A stretch of DNA of 64,000 bases from Deltaproteobacteria bacterium UBA5205 (GCA_002412715.1 DHVP01000024.1:75245-139244), one strand, 5' to 3'; shown: positions 8,232-17,543, numbered from the stretch's first letter. Notes: generated by a model not told the origin, from the sequence alone. Numbers and translations are program-made.

Positions 8232-8951
8232 ATGGGTGGAATCGTCAAAGAGGCCAAACGGGGAATCAGAAAGGTAAGGAAGTTTCTCGACCAACGCCCT
8301 TACAGTAATCCGAAGCTGGAGAAGGACATCGTTACCGGTTTCCACAGGCTGTACTATGACGCGGCCTCGCTGGGAAAGACCTGGAAAAACACCCGCTGGC
8401 TCGGTATATATACACAGAAATGCCCTCTTGACCTGTGGATCTACCAGGAGACCCTCTGGGATACCCGTCCCGATGTCATCGTCGAATGCGGCACCGCCGA
8501 GGGAGGGACTACTCTCTATCTCGCCTCCATGTGTGACCTCATCGGCAGCGGCAGGATCGTCAGCGTCGATATCGACACAAAGCCGAAAAGGCCTGCCCAT
8601 CCCAGGATCACCTACTTAAGCGGCTCCTCGACCGCTCCCGACGTCTTTGCCGCGGTGAAGAAGCACATCGCCCGGGATGAGAAGGTCATGGTTATCCTCG
8701 ACTCCGACCACAGCAAGAAGCACGTCGATGAAGAGTTGAAGATCTACAGTAATCTTGTTTCCCGGGACTGCTACCTCATCGTGGAGGATTCCAACGTCAA
8801 CGGCCACCCGGTTCTCCCGGACCACGGCCCCGGCCCCATGGAGGCCATCGATGAATTCCTGCAAAAGGATAACCGCTTCATCATCGATGACGGAAAAGAA
8901 AAGTTCTACATGACCTTCAACCCGCGCGGATATTTGAAGAGAGTGAAGTAA
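8232..8951 (+). CDS. CmcI-like class I SAM methyltransferase (cephalosporin hydroxylase / rhamnosyl O-methyltransferase family)
   Basis: A 239-residue protein with the SAM-binding motif IVECGTAEGGTTLYLASM, the acidic VSVDID loop and the MVILDSDHSKKHV segment with conserved metal-binding acidic and His residues. These are diagnostic of the CmcI family, whose members methylate sugar hydroxyls of glycolipids or modify antibiotics. Within an LPS cluster, sugar O-methylation is the likelier role. The ATG at 8232 has GAGGTG nine bases upstream; a GTG at 8220 in the same frame is an alternative. It is the only plus-strand gene of the polysaccharide block and has its own candidate promoter. Confidence 0.82.
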   Translation: MGGIVKEAKRGIRKVRKFLDQRPYSNPKLEKDIVTGFHRLYYDAASLGKTWKNTRWLGIYTQKCPLDLWIYQETLWDTRPDVIVECGTAEGGTTLYLASMCDLIGSGRIVSVDIDTKPKRPAHPRITYLSGSSTAPDVFAAVKKHIARDEKVMVILDSDHSKKHVDEELKIYSNLVSRDCYLIVEDSNVNGHPVLPDHGPGPMEAIDEFLQKDNRFIIDDGKEKFYMTFNPRGYLKRVK

Positions 8952-9039
8952 AGACAGTCCGGGGTTAGAACGAAACGCTTCGGTCGTCCTTCTTTGAAGA
9001 CGATGGGGATTTACCTTTTTTATACCGAAACCCGAAACT

Positions 9040-10023
9040 CTAGACTGTCTTCAGGATCTTCACCAGTTTTGGGGCACAGGCTTGGACTGTATAGTCTTTC
9101 AGGACCGTTTGTCGGCCCTTGGGGCTCATTTCTTTTCTCAGGGCGGGGTTGGTGATGAGGGTCGACAGTCTCTCAAGCCACTCCTCGGGTGAACGCGCAT
9201 AGAAGCCGCTTACGCCGTCTGTTACGACGTCTTTGTTGACGCCCACGGGGGTGCAGACGGCCGGGACGGCGACGCCGAAGTACTGGAGGATCTTGAGGCC
9301 GCATTTGCCTTCGGACCACAGGTCGTTCACAAGGGGCATGAGGCCGATGTCCATGTCCTGAAGGTCTGCTATTTCCGTCTGTCGCGACCATATCTTTTTG
9401 ATGACGGGAATGTTGTCACAGTCGATGAATACGTCACAGACGATGCTCAGTTCGGCTTCGGGGTGTCTTTTTCCGAGTTCCTCGAATACGGGTTTCATCT
9501 TCTCCATGTAGTGGATGCTGCCGTGGTCGCCTATCCATCCGATCGTGACCCGTTCTTTCTTTTTGGTGTAGTCTTTGGGGATGTAACGGTCGGCGTCTAT
9601 GGCGGTGGGGATGACCGCCACCCTGTCGGTGAAGGCGCGGGTCTGCTCCATAAGAAAACGGTTGCCGGCTATGACGAAGTCGGAGGCCTTCACCATGTCG
9701 GCGAACCTTTTCATCCGTGTTTTCGAATGGGGCGAACCTGCCTTTGAATTGCGGTACATGACGGAATCGTCGAAGTCGTAGACGATCTTCCGGGCCCGTC
9801 TCCGAACCAGGGAGAGAATTGGTCCGCTGAAGCGTTTTCGCTGGAGGACGAGACAATCATACCGGGGCAGGCCGCTAAAAAACCTGGCCAATTCCGCCGG
9901 GGTGCCCGGGTACGCACTTACCTCGGTTTCGATACCTTCCGCGTTGAGGTACGGGATAAACTGCAGGACACGGTAACGGCTTGCCGCCACCTGTTCTCCC
10001 TGGATCAGGAAGAGCACTTTCAT
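9040..10023 (-). CDS. Glycosyltransferase family 4
   Basis: A 327-residue GT-B enzyme. It has the N-terminal MKVLFLIQGEQVAASRYRV segment, the inter-domain VAVIPTAIDADRYIP motif that marks the second Rossmann domain, and LKILQYFGVAVPAVCTPVGVN with VTDGVSGFYA at the nucleotide-sugar site. The usual E-x7-E pattern is replaced by a K/G-rich version. The ATG at 10023 overlaps the preceding gene stop as ATGA, which sets the start. It is the last gene of the minus-strand block. Donor and acceptor are unknown. Confidence 0.85.
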   Translation of the reverse strand: MKVLFLIQGEQVAASRYRVLQFIPYLNAEGIETEVSAYPGTPAELARFFSGLPRYDCLVLQRKRFSGPILSLVRRRARKIVYDFDDSVMYRNSKAGSPHSKTRMKRFADMVKASDFVIAGNRFLMEQTRAFTDRVAVIPTAIDADRYIPKDYTKKKERVTIGWIGDHGSIHYMEKMKPVFEELGKRHPEAELSIVCDVFIDCDNIPVIKKIWSRQTEIADLQDMDIGLMPLVNDLWSEGKCGLKILQYFGVAVPAVCTPVGVNKDVVTDGVSGFYARSPEEWLERLSTLITNPALRKEMSPKGRQTVLKDYTVQACAPKLVKILKTV

Positions 10024-10979
10024 ACAAAATCCCTGTCGAGGATCGATTCTATGTATTCCGGTGTTACTCTGCACGCCTCTTGGATTTGCCTGCGCTCCCT
10101 GAGGATATGGGGCATGCACAGATAGCCAGCCGCGGTACCTCTGAGGTAATGGAAGGTTCTCAGTTTCCAGAAGTTCTTGAGGATTCTCCTCAGAAAGACG
10201 TCCATCCGGTTGCCGACGATGGCGGGAAGGTTCTTCCTGATGAGCTCGCCGGGCATGTTCTTCCAGAAAAACAGCGTGGAGTTGCGGTTGTTGAGATAGG
10301 TGGGGCGATAGCGCCGCTTTTTTATCGTGGCGCCGACCATGTGGTAGCCCACCGCTCGCGACACGTAAAGGGCCTTGTAACCGGCAAGCTGGGCCCTGAA
10401 GGCCAGGTCCACATCCTCGAAGGAGGCGAAGAAGACCTCGTCGAAGAGTCCGATGTCATCGAACATGGTCTTCCGGTACATGGATGCGCCGGCGTTGACG
10501 CCGAAGACAAACTGCTCCTCATCATACTGGCCGAGGTCATTTTCACCGGCCCCCACGATCTCCACATGGCCATCGAGGTTGACCCTGATCGCCAGCACGT
10601 TGATCCGTTCGCGTTCATGCCAGCGCATCAGCTTGGGGCCCGCGGAGCCCGCATCAGGATGGTTTCGGAGAGAAGTGAGAAGCTCCTCCATCCACCGCGT
10701 GTCGAGTTCGATATCGTTGTTGAGGAGGCATACGTATTCTCCCCGGGAGGCTTCGATGCCCCTGTTCACGGGATAGGCAAATCCGTAATTCCTGTCCAGG
10801 GAGACAATTCTCACTTCCGGATAGGCGTCGCGAAGGAGCCTCAGGGAGCAGTCGCGGGACCCGTTATCCACGACGATGACCTCGAAGTCCCGGAAGGTCT
10901 GTTTGCGAAGGGTGTCAAGGCACATGGGCAGGAGATGCCCGCCGTTGAGATTGGGGATAACGACGCTTACCTCGGGCAC
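10020..10979 (-). CDS. Glycosyltransferase family 2 (rhamnosyltransferase-like)
   Basis: A 319-residue GT-A enzyme starting MPEVSVVIPNLNGGHLLPMC with a GTG codon. It shows IVVDNGSRD, RNYGFAYPVNRGI and the metal-binding LLNNDIELD (DXD-like), then FEDVDLAFR near the catalytic base. This matches the WbbL/rhamnosyl group of GT2, which adds sugars to O-antigen or core. The start overlaps the methyltransferase stop by one base and its stop overlaps the next GT by four. A basic, amphipathic C-terminus may give membrane association. Confidence 0.88.
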   Translation of the reverse strand: MPEVSVVIPNLNGGHLLPMCLDTLRKQTFRDFEVIVVDNGSRDCSLRLLRDAYPEVRIVSLDRNYGFAYPVNRGIEASRGEYVCLLNNDIELDTRWMEELLTSLRNHPDAGSAGPKLMRWHERERINVLAIRVNLDGHVEIVGAGENDLGQYDEEQFVFGVNAGASMYRKTMFDDIGLFDEVFFASFEDVDLAFRAQLAGYKALYVSRAVGYHMVGATIKKRRYRPTYLNNRNSTLFFWKNMPGELIRKNLPAIVGNRMDVFLRRILKNFWKLRTFHYLRGTAAGYLCMPHILRERRQIQEACRVTPEYIESILDRDFV

Positions 10980-11635
10980 TATGCAACCTCCCTTGTCTTT
11001 CGCGCGCTGAGAATATACTGCCTCACGAGCAGTTCGATGAGCCTGTTGCCGCAGAGCGTGTTAAACCCCTTGAGCCATCCTGCACCGGAGGGTCTTTTCA
11101 CGATCCTGTCGACCTCATACCCTGCGTCCGCGACCATCTCCCGAACAGACCGAAGGGTGAAGAAACGCAGGTGTGTCCTGTCCATGATGCCGTCGTCGCA
11201 ATACTCCCATCGTCCTTTGAAGGCAAGCTTCTTGATGATGCGGTAGTGGCGGATATTGGGTATGCTCACAACGATGCTGCCCCCTGTCCGTAAGAGCCTG
11301 TTGTGTTTGCGAAGGACACTCCAGGGGTCCCGAAGATGCTCCAGGACGTCGCCGTAAAGGATACAGTCGAAATGGCCGTCTTCATAGGGAAGGTCCATCG
11401 TTTCCACGTCGCCGATATAGAGGGCATCGTAGTATTGCCGGGCCGATCGGGCAACATCGTCCACGATCTCGATCCCTGCCACCTCCGAAACCCCTGCGGC
11501 CTTCAGCTCCTTTCCCGTCAGGCCGCCCGCTGAGCCCACTTCAAGGATGCGGTTCGCGCCTTCCTGTACAAGGCCGATCATGTCATGACGGACGCTGAAA
11601 TAGTAGGGTGATCCGGAAGTCTCCGCCATGTTCAC
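10979..11635 (-). CDS. Class I SAM-dependent methyltransferase
   Basis: A 218-residue protein with ILEVGSAGGLTGKEL (SAM motif I), VAGIEIV (motif II), FDCILYGDVLEHLRDP and GGSIVVSIPNIRHYRII, a common set in methyltransferases of polysaccharide clusters. The GTG at 11635 overlaps the upstream GT4 stop as GTGA; an ATG at 11629 is the alternative. The acceptor is not evident, and a glycan O-methylation role is inferred from its neighbours. Confidence 0.82.
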   Translation of the reverse strand: MNMAETSGSPYYFSVRHDMIGLVQEGANRILEVGSAGGLTGKELKAAGVSEVAGIEIVDDVARSARQYYDALYIGDVETMDLPYEDGHFDCILYGDVLEHLRDPWSVLRKHNRLLRTGGSIVVSIPNIRHYRIIKKLAFKGRWEYCDDGIMDRTHLRFFTLRSVREMVADAGYEVDRIVKRPSGAGWLKGFNTLCGNRLIELLVRQYILSARKTREVA

Positions 11636-12759
11636 CTCATTCTCTTTTTTTCTTCAAAGGCCTTTACGAGGACGGCTTCCATCTCGTCCGCGTTTCTCTC
11701 CATGGTAAAGGATTCCATCTTCCTGCGGGAGTTTTTTCCCATGGCCTCCCGTGTGCCGGTATCGGTGAGCGCGGCGATGGCATCGCCAATGGCCCTGGTG
11801 TTCTCGGGCTCATCGATAATGTAGCCTTCATCAGGCGACACGAAGGCGCTTGCTCCGTTCCAGCGGGTGGTGATGACGGGAAGCCCCGAGGCCATCGCCT
11901 CCATCGTGGTAAGGGAACAGGCGTCGTAATATGTCGGATGGGCGAGCATATGAGCTGTCCGGTATATCTCTTCCGGTGCTGACTGTTCACCGATGAAAGA
12001 AACCCGGTCGTATATGCCCTCCTCGTTAATGAGGGTCCTGTAACGTTCCTGCTTGCCCCGGCCCATGACGATAAGGCGCACGTCCTTTCCCCGGCGCACC
12101 ACCCCTCCGAGCGCTTTAAGGAGAGGCCCGAGCCCCTTGAGCCTGAAATTGCCCGCACAGAAAAGGACCGTTGCGGGACCGGACGGCATGTGGGGCGCCG
12201 GACTGAAGCGCTCCGTGTCGACGCCGTTGTACACGATATCGAAGGCACTTCTATCGATGCCGTAGTGCTCCGACATGTGGTCCCGGACCATATCGGAGAT
12301 GGCCACTATCCGTTTGAAATTCCCTCTTTTCACCGAATATCCTTCTATCCAGCGCTGGATGGCCTGATTGGGGCTGTATCTTAACAGGAGGGTTTTTATC
12401 CTGCGCTCGGCCCCCGTCTGACAGCTCGCGATCTCCCTGTCCATCCAGACGCGCTGGACCCCGCCGTGGCTCTGGTATACATCCAGATCCAGAACGTTGC
12501 CATAGCCGAGCATTACGTCCGGCCTGACCTTGCGCAGTGCCTGCCTGTGTGTCAGGGCGAAGGAGAGATTTCGGCGCCACCTGGGATAGGAATCGGGACG
12601 CAGGGGAATGAGCGTGACCCCGGAAGCCCTGATGCCGCGGGCGCAGAAGACGCAGACCTCGTGTCCTTTTCCGGCAAGCCTTTGGGCCAGGTCAAAGGTA
12701 TAGCGTTCGGCGCCGCCTTTCTTCGGGTCGAAATTGTATATTGCCAGTCCGATCTTCAT
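11632..12759 (-). CDS. Glycosyltransferase family 4 (WaaG-like)
   Basis: A 375-residue GT-B enzyme. The N-terminal FDPKKGGAERYTFDLAQRL is typical of WaaG/PimA-like enzymes that act on LPS core. FDIVYNGVDTERFSP opens the C-terminal domain, and CSLTTMEAMASGLPVITTR contains the nucleotide-sugar E-x7-E-like element. The ATG at 12759 (MKIGLAIYNF) is preferred over a TTG at 12780 that adds seven residues without support. A small gap separates it from the next GT4 upstream. LPS core glucosylation is a reasonable guess, not proven. Confidence 0.87.
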   Translation of the reverse strand: MKIGLAIYNFDPKKGGAERYTFDLAQRLAGKGHEVCVFCARGIRASGVTLIPLRPDSYPRWRRNLSFALTHRQALRKVRPDVMLGYGNVLDLDVYQSHGGVQRVWMDREIASCQTGAERRIKTLLLRYSPNQAIQRWIEGYSVKRGNFKRIVAISDMVRDHMSEHYGIDRSAFDIVYNGVDTERFSPAPHMPSGPATVLFCAGNFRLKGLGPLLKALGGVVRRGKDVRLIVMGRGKQERYRTLINEEGIYDRVSFIGEQSAPEEIYRTAHMLAHPTYYDACSLTTMEAMASGLPVITTRWNGASAFVSPDEGYIIDEPENTRAIGDAIAALTDTGTREAMGKNSRRKMESFTMERNADEMEAVLVKAFEEKKRMR

Positions 12760-12802
12760 CTTTTTGCCACTGTACGCCAATGGTCAGAAGAAATAAGGAG
12801 GG

Positions 12803-13936
12803 TCATTTTCGCCTGCCCATGGTGAGGAGGGAATGATAGAAGCTCTTCACGGCCTTTGCCTGCAGCCGAAAGCTCCATTCCTCGTCGGCTCGCCTGCGGG
12901 CGTTTTCCCCGAGACGGCGCCTTATGCCGGTATCCGTGACGAGCAGCTCCATTTTTTTGGCAAGATCCGCGGCGTCCCAGGAGGTGACATAACCGGTTTT
13001 CTCATTTTCCACGAGGTCGGGCAGCATCCCCCTGTCGGAGACGATCGCCGGCCGGCCCATGCTCAGGACCTCGCGAAGCGCCCTCCCGCTGCCGTCGCTT
13101 CCTGCGCGCATCATGATGTAAAGGTCGAAGGTGTGTATCATGGAAAAGTAATCGTCGATGCGATAGCCGGCGATGACAACGTCCTTTTCGATACCCAGTT
13201 CCCTTAAAGGTTTCATAACGGAGGCCTCAATCTGGGAACTTCTGCCCACGATGACGAGCTTTACTTTGTCCACGCGGGAGCGCAGGGTGCTGAAGGCCTT
13301 GAGTATCACATCGTAGCCGCGGTCCGGCTTGAGCCTGCCGATGACGCCTATGACGCACTCGTCCGGTGCTATCCCGAGTTCCGCCCGCAAATCTTTCACG
13401 GGGCCGTCATAGGGTTTGATCCCCGGCGGGACGATGCAAAGGCGCTCTTCGGGGAAATGGAAATGTGCCCTGTCAAGCTTTGCGAGTCTCTGGCTGTATG
13501 TTACAAGGCCGTCCGTCCTCCCCATGGCCCAGGACATGAACAGGTTGGCCGGGAGACCGTCGCGTTTGTGGTCGGTCCTGACGATGCGAGGGCGCGATCT
13601 GTAGAATGTCAGGGCCGTGACCGCGGTGAAATAATCGTGGGAAAGGTGGGTATGGACGATGTCGAATTTTTCCCTCTCGACGTATGGATTGAACGAAGTC
13701 AGATCATGAAACCAGTCGCCTGCGGAAAAATACCTGTTGAGTCTGAGACCCTCATAACACCGTATGCCCCTTCTTCGTGCCTCTTTATCGACTGTTCTCT
13801 CGGGAAAGTCGATCGGTGTTTTCCGGTAGGCGAGAACGACGTCGACGCCCTCGTTCCGGAGATTTTCGCAGAGCGAGAGCACCGGCTCGGCCGGACCGGT
13901 CCATTTCCAGTCGCTGAAGAGGTGAAGGACCTTCAT
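12803..13936 (-). CDS. Glycosyltransferase family 4
   Basis: A 377-residue GT-B enzyme with MKVLHLFSDWKWTGPAEPV at the N-terminus, IVHTHLSHDYF, LCIVPPGIKPYDG, IGVIGRLKPDRGYDVILKA and GRALREVLSMGRPAIVSDR. The ATG at 13936 overlaps the aminotransferase stop as ATGA and fixes the start. The second domain carries the usual UDP-sugar-binding features. It sits in the same run as the other glycosyltransferases and would extend the same glycan. Confidence 0.87.
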   Translation of the reverse strand: MKVLHLFSDWKWTGPAEPVLSLCENLRNEGVDVVLAYRKTPIDFPERTVDKEARRRGIRCYEGLRLNRYFSAGDWFHDLTSFNPYVEREKFDIVHTHLSHDYFTAVTALTFYRSRPRIVRTDHKRDGLPANLFMSWAMGRTDGLVTYSQRLAKLDRAHFHFPEERLCIVPPGIKPYDGPVKDLRAELGIAPDECVIGVIGRLKPDRGYDVILKAFSTLRSRVDKVKLVIVGRSSQIEASVMKPLRELGIEKDVVIAGYRIDDYFSMIHTFDLYIMMRAGSDGSGRALREVLSMGRPAIVSDRGMLPDLVENEKTGYVTSWDAADLAKKMELLVTDTGIRRRLGENARRRADEEWSFRLQAKAVKSFYHSLLTMGRRK

Positions 13937-15042
13937 TTCCCGTAGAACTCGCTGATCGTCCGGCATATGTAAGCGATCTCGTCTTCCCGAAGCGATGGAT
14001 AGAGGGGCAGGGAGATAATCTGCCGGGCGGCCTTTTCGGCCTTCGGGAATGAGCCCGGTCCATATCCCAGGTGGCCGTAAACCTTTTGGAGATGGATGGG
14101 CGTCGGGTAGTGGACGAGGGTGACGATGCCCTTTTCACCGAGATAGGTTCTCAGGGCGTCCCTGTCTTCGACGGCGATGACGTAAAGGTGATACACGTGG
14201 TAGGAGTAGGGTGCCTCGGCGGGCCGCTTTACGGGCAGGCCTTCAAGTCCCCCGTCGTACAGGGAGGCGTTGCGCCGCCGCTTAATATTCCATTCATCCA
14301 GAAAGGGCAGCTTTACGCGAAGAAGGGCGGCTTGAAGTTCGTCAAGGCGGGAGACGAACCCCTGAATATCGTGGACGTGCCTGTCCGACTGACCGTGAGC
14401 GCGAAGAACGAGGGTCTTCCTGTAGACATCTTCATTGTCCGTAACGATGATCCCGCCGTCGCCGTAGCATCCCAGGTTCTTCGTCGGGTAAAAGCTGAAG
14501 GCCGACACATCGCCCATGGTGCCCACGTTTCTGTCTTTGTAACGCGAGCCATGGGCCTGACAGGCGTCTTCCATGATCATGACGCCGTATCGGGCACATA
14601 CGTCCCTGATCTCATCGAGAGGGCAGGGCTGCCCGTACAGATGGACCGGCACACAGAGCCTGATATCCTTTTCGGTCTTCAAAAGCTTTTCGAGCGCCGA
14701 GGGGTCCATGTTGCAGGAATCCTCCTCGATGTCGCAGAAACGGGGAATAAGGCCGTGCTCGGAGAGGGCCATCGCCGTGGCGATGTAGGTATTGGGGGTT
14801 GTGACGAACTTGTCCCCGGCCTTGAGGCCCAGCGCGAGACCGCCTATCTTGATGGCGTCGGTGCCGCTTGCGACTCCGGCGGCATATTTCACGCCCACGT
14901 AGGCCGCGAATTCTTCTTCGAGGGCCCGTACTTCCTTGCCGAGGATGTATTCTCCTGACGACAGCACCTTTTCAAAGGTCTTCAGGAGATCCGTCTTGAT
15001 CGGGGAATGGTCCCGTTCTATATCGAAGATTTTTATATTCAT
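13933..15042 (-). CDS. DegT/DnrJ/EryC1/StrS-family sugar aminotransferase
   Basis: A 369-residue PLP-dependent aminotransferase. GVASGTDAIKIGGLALGL binds the cofactor phosphate, IMEDACQAHGS holds the conserved Asp for the pyridine nitrogen, and SFYPTKNLGCYGDGG contains the Schiff-base Lys188. The family transfers amino groups from glutamate to keto-sugar nucleotides, making amino sugars for O-antigen or S-layer glycans. Its substrate would need a ketosugar; no nucleotide-sugar 4,6-dehydratase is recognisable in the window. It overlaps both neighbours by four bases. Confidence 0.93.
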   Translation of the reverse strand: MNIKIFDIERDHSPIKTDLLKTFEKVLSSGEYILGKEVRALEEEFAAYVGVKYAAGVASGTDAIKIGGLALGLKAGDKFVTTPNTYIATAMALSEHGLIPRFCDIEEDSCNMDPSALEKLLKTEKDIRLCVPVHLYGQPCPLDEIRDVCARYGVMIMEDACQAHGSRYKDRNVGTMGDVSAFSFYPTKNLGCYGDGGIIVTDNEDVYRKTLVLRAHGQSDRHVHDIQGFVSRLDELQAALLRVKLPFLDEWNIKRRRNASLYDGGLEGLPVKRPAEAPYSYHVYHLYVIAVEDRDALRTYLGEKGIVTLVHYPTPIHLQKVYGHLGYGPGSFPKAEKAARQIISLPLYPSLREDEIAYICRTISEFYGK

Positions 15043-15776
15043 TTGTGATTACCGTCCTTTTTCGCGAATATGATGAGGGTGTTTCCGCCATCGAGTACCG
15101 AGGGGCCCGAGGTTTCGTCAAGCCAGTATTCCTTTCGTTTCGCATCGCTCCAGAGATGCCCGTAGAGGCGGATCAACCATACAAACGGTTTCAGGAAGAC
15201 CTGTTTTCTCTTTTTCCGGTCGTACGTCATGCCGGTTATGGTAAACCCGGCATGTTCAAGGATGAACCTGATGAGGGTGTAACCCAGCGGGGACAGGTGC
15301 ATGTCGTATACCTCGGAGCCAAAACGATCACGAAATCTGCTCTGCGAGACGGGTTTGGTGAAGAATCCCGTGACAAGGAACTTCAGGCGCCTTTCTATAT
15401 TGAGGTAGTTGGGTGTGGTCAGGACAAGTGTTCCACCCGGTTTCAACACCCGGGAGATCTCCCTCACGGCATTGTATGGATTTTCCGTATGTTCGATGGC
15501 CTCGAGGAAACAGACGTAATCAAAGATGCCCTCTCCATAAGGCAGTCTGTCGTTGAGGTTGCCCTTGTCCACGGTCAACCCGGACGCGGCAAACCTCTCC
15601 GCATTGATGTCGCAACAGGATACCTCAAAGCCCATTTCTTTGAGTCTCATTGCGAGCGCCCCCGCGCCGGTAGGGACGTCAAGGAGTTTTCCCCGGGGCT
15701 GCCCTTCGAGATGGCCGGCGACTTTCTCGTGGACACCGTCGCGGGCCAGCGCCAGCGGTAACCGTGAATCAGCCAT
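15039..15776 (-). CDS. Class I SAM-dependent methyltransferase
   Basis: A 245-residue methyltransferase with LLDVPTGAGALAMRL (motif I), VSCCDINAERF (motif II), FDYVCFLEAIEHTENP and GGTLVLTTPNYLNIERR, close to UbiE/COQ5-fold enzymes of glycan clusters. A C-terminal stretch KPFVWLIRLYGHLW is hydrophobic and might touch the membrane. It starts two bases beyond the epimerase gene stop and overlaps the aminotransferase start by four. The acceptor is unknown. Confidence 0.82.
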   Translation of the reverse strand: MADSRLPLALARDGVHEKVAGHLEGQPRGKLLDVPTGAGALAMRLKEMGFEVSCCDINAERFAASGLTVDKGNLNDRLPYGEGIFDYVCFLEAIEHTENPYNAVREISRVLKPGGTLVLTTPNYLNIERRLKFLVTGFFTKPVSQSRFRDRFGSEVYDMHLSPLGYTLIRFILEHAGFTITGMTYDRKKRKQVFLKPFVWLIRLYGHLWSDAKRKEYWLDETSGPSVLDGGNTLIIFAKKDGNHK

Positions 15777-15778
15777 CC

Positions 15779-16756
15779 TTACCAGTACTCCTTCCTGAAT
15801 TGCCGGTAGAAGTCTATGGTTCTGGCTATGCCTTCATCAAGGGATGTTGCCGGCTGCCAGCCCGTCGTGTTTGTGATCCGGGTTATATCGGCGTAATAGT
15901 CGCCCGGCTCCACCTCTTTTCGTTCCCGGGTGAACTCGGTGAATTTCGTCTTCCCCGTCCCGGCAATGGCGACGATCTTTTCGGCGAGGTCAAAGAAGCT
16001 GACGGGAATGCCCGTTCCCACATTGAAAACCTTGCCGTAGGCATCCTCAACAGAGGCGACCTTGATCATACAGTCAACGAGGTCATCAACGTAAAGAAAA
16101 TCCCTCAGGATCCGCCCGTCGCCGAAAACAGGTATCTCCTCATCGTCGAGGGCCTTGCGGATGAACCAGTTGAAGACGCCATACTCATCATGGGCCATCT
16201 GGTGGCGAGGCCCGTAGGTGTTTGTGATGCGAAGGCACGTTCCTTTTATCCTGTAGACATCGTCATAGACGAGGACCATCTTCTCCGCAGTCAGGTTCGT
16301 CACGGCATAGATGCCCTTCGGGTTTGTCGGGTGGTCTTCATCGACAGGCAATGTGACGCTGGAGCCATATTCGCCGCGTGTTCCGGCAAAGATTACCTTT
16401 GCATCCCTGTTGTTATGGCGCAGGGCCTCAAGCAGCACAAGCGTGCCCTGGCAGTTGATCTCCAGATCCTGGAGAGGATTTTTCATGCTGTCAACGTGGT
16501 TGACCTGTCCTGCAAGGTGAAAGACGTACTCCTTTCCCTTGACAAGGTGGTTCATGGAGAGCTGATTGCGGACATCGGAGACATTCACCGTTACCTTGCC
16601 GGTTATATCCCTGATATTGAAAAAGTTACCGCCCTGGCGCGGGAGCATGTTGTCTACGATGGTCACGCGGGCGCCTAGTCTCACAAGTTCCATACAGAGG
16701 TTGCTCCCGATGAAGCCGAGCCCGCCGGTAACGAGGACTTCCTTGTTATTGAACAC
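15779..16756 (-). CDS. NAD-dependent epimerase/dehydratase family (extended SDR) protein
   Basis: A 325-residue extended short-chain dehydrogenase. It has the Rossmann motif VTGGLGFIGSNL, VFHLAGQVNHVDS, TYGPRHQMAHDEYG and LRDFLYVDDLVDCM, typical of nucleotide-sugar epimerases and dehydratases. In the active site the usual YxxxK reads YAVTN (Tyr150, Asn154), so the catalytic lysine is replaced by asparagine. The start is taken as GTG at 16756, with GGAGG seven bases upstream and an 11-base overlap with the upstream GT2 gene; a longer frame to 16801 lacks this support. It could be an active variant or a non-catalytic homologue. Confidence 0.85.
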   Translation of the reverse strand: MFNNKEVLVTGGLGFIGSNLCMELVRLGARVTIVDNMLPRQGGNFFNIRDITGKVTVNVSDVRNQLSMNHLVKGKEYVFHLAGQVNHVDSMKNPLQDLEINCQGTLVLLEALRHNNRDAKVIFAGTRGEYGSSVTLPVDEDHPTNPKGIYAVTNLTAEKMVLVYDDVYRIKGTCLRITNTYGPRHQMAHDEYGVFNWFIRKALDDEEIPVFGDGRILRDFLYVDDLVDCMIKVASVEDAYGKVFNVGTGIPVSFFDLAEKIVAIAGTGKTKFTEFTRERKEVEPGDYYADITRITNTTGWQPATSLDEGIARTIDFYRQFRKEYW

Positions 16757-17543
16757 CCTTTTTTCCTCCGTGATCTTTCTCGATCTCCCACAAGCGAGCA
16801 TGTTTCATGAAGACATAATACATCGTCGAGGCCATGATGATGATGCCGGGGACACCGTCCAGGAAACCCATCTTGAAGATGTAGTCCCTGAAAAAGCGAT
16901 AGATGGGACGGGCTATCATGTTGACCAGATGAAAATGGCGCCCCGCGGCAAAAAGGTCCCGTGCGTATGCATCGGAATAGCGGTCCACGGTCCTGATCTG
17001 ATGGGCCGTGTCGGCGTAGGGTGTATGGAGATAATGGTTTCTCATGTGTCCCACCTGTCCGTCAACGTGCACCCTGGCATGTATGCCGCCCCGCCAGCCG
17101 CCCCTGTCTTTTCTGTACAACCGTATTTCCCGGTCGGGATACCAGCCTCCGTACCTGATCTCCCTGCCGAGATAGATGTTGCGGCGGTCCGCGACATACC
17201 CGTCCCGGGCGTTCCCGGAGTCAAGAATCTCCTCAACCTCTTTCCTGAAGCCATCGGTGAGCCATTCATCGGCATCGATGAAGAGGACCCAGCGGTTGCT
17301 GCAATGATCCTGGGCGTACTGGTATTTTTCACGCTGGTCCGTCGTATCGTACTGCAGGACCTGTCCTGTGTATTGCGAGGCGATATCCGCGGTGCCGTCG
17401 GGGCTGTGTGAATCGACGACGACGATCTCATCGGCCCACCCGGCGACGCTTTCAAGCGCCTTCCCGATGGTGGCGCTGTTATTGAGGGTGATCATATACA
17501 CGGACAGTGGTAATTTTGTATACTGTCTTCTCTCCATTGTCAT
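16746..17543 (-). CDS. Glycosyltransferase family 2, WaaE/KdtX-like
   Basis: A 265-residue GT-A enzyme. It has LPLSVYMITLNNSATIGKAL, EIVVVDSHSPDGT, the metal-binding LFIDADEWLT and the WYPDREIRLYRKDRGGW segment characteristic of the WaaE/KdtX beta-glucosyltransferases of LPS inner core. A hydrophobic C-terminus (FLDGVPGIIIMASTMYYVF) suggests membrane association. Its position next to rfaE2 supports a core LPS role. An ATG at 17537 (MERRQ) two codons in is an equally good start. Confidence 0.88.
   Translation of the reverse strand: MTMERRQYTKLPLSVYMITLNNSATIGKALESVAGWADEIVVVDSHSPDGTADIASQYTGQVLQYDTTDQREKYQYAQDHCSNRWVLFIDADEWLTDGFRKEVEEILDSGNARDGYVADRRNIYLGREIRYGGWYPDREIRLYRKDRGGWRGGIHARVHVDGQVGHMRNHYLHTPYADTAHQIRTVDRYSDAYARDLFAAGRHFHLVNMIARPIYRFFRDYIFKMGFLDGVPGIIIMASTMYYVFMKHARLWEIEKDHGGKKGVQ

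Noticed and set aside
8951..9051. 9-bp inverted repeat AAGACAGTC / GACTGTCTT around a convergent gap
   Set aside because: Both arms fall at gene ends and one is partly coding; the 83-bp spacing and lack of a T run make chance likely.
9981..11246. Long plus-strand reading frame (about 420 codons) opposite the GT genes
   Set aside because: It is antisense to two well-defined glycosyltransferases and a methyltransferase, has no family motifs, and is a by-product of the codon bias. The same applies to long antisense frames at 519-1319, 14071-14958, 37735-38982, 48961-49833 and 49500-50501.
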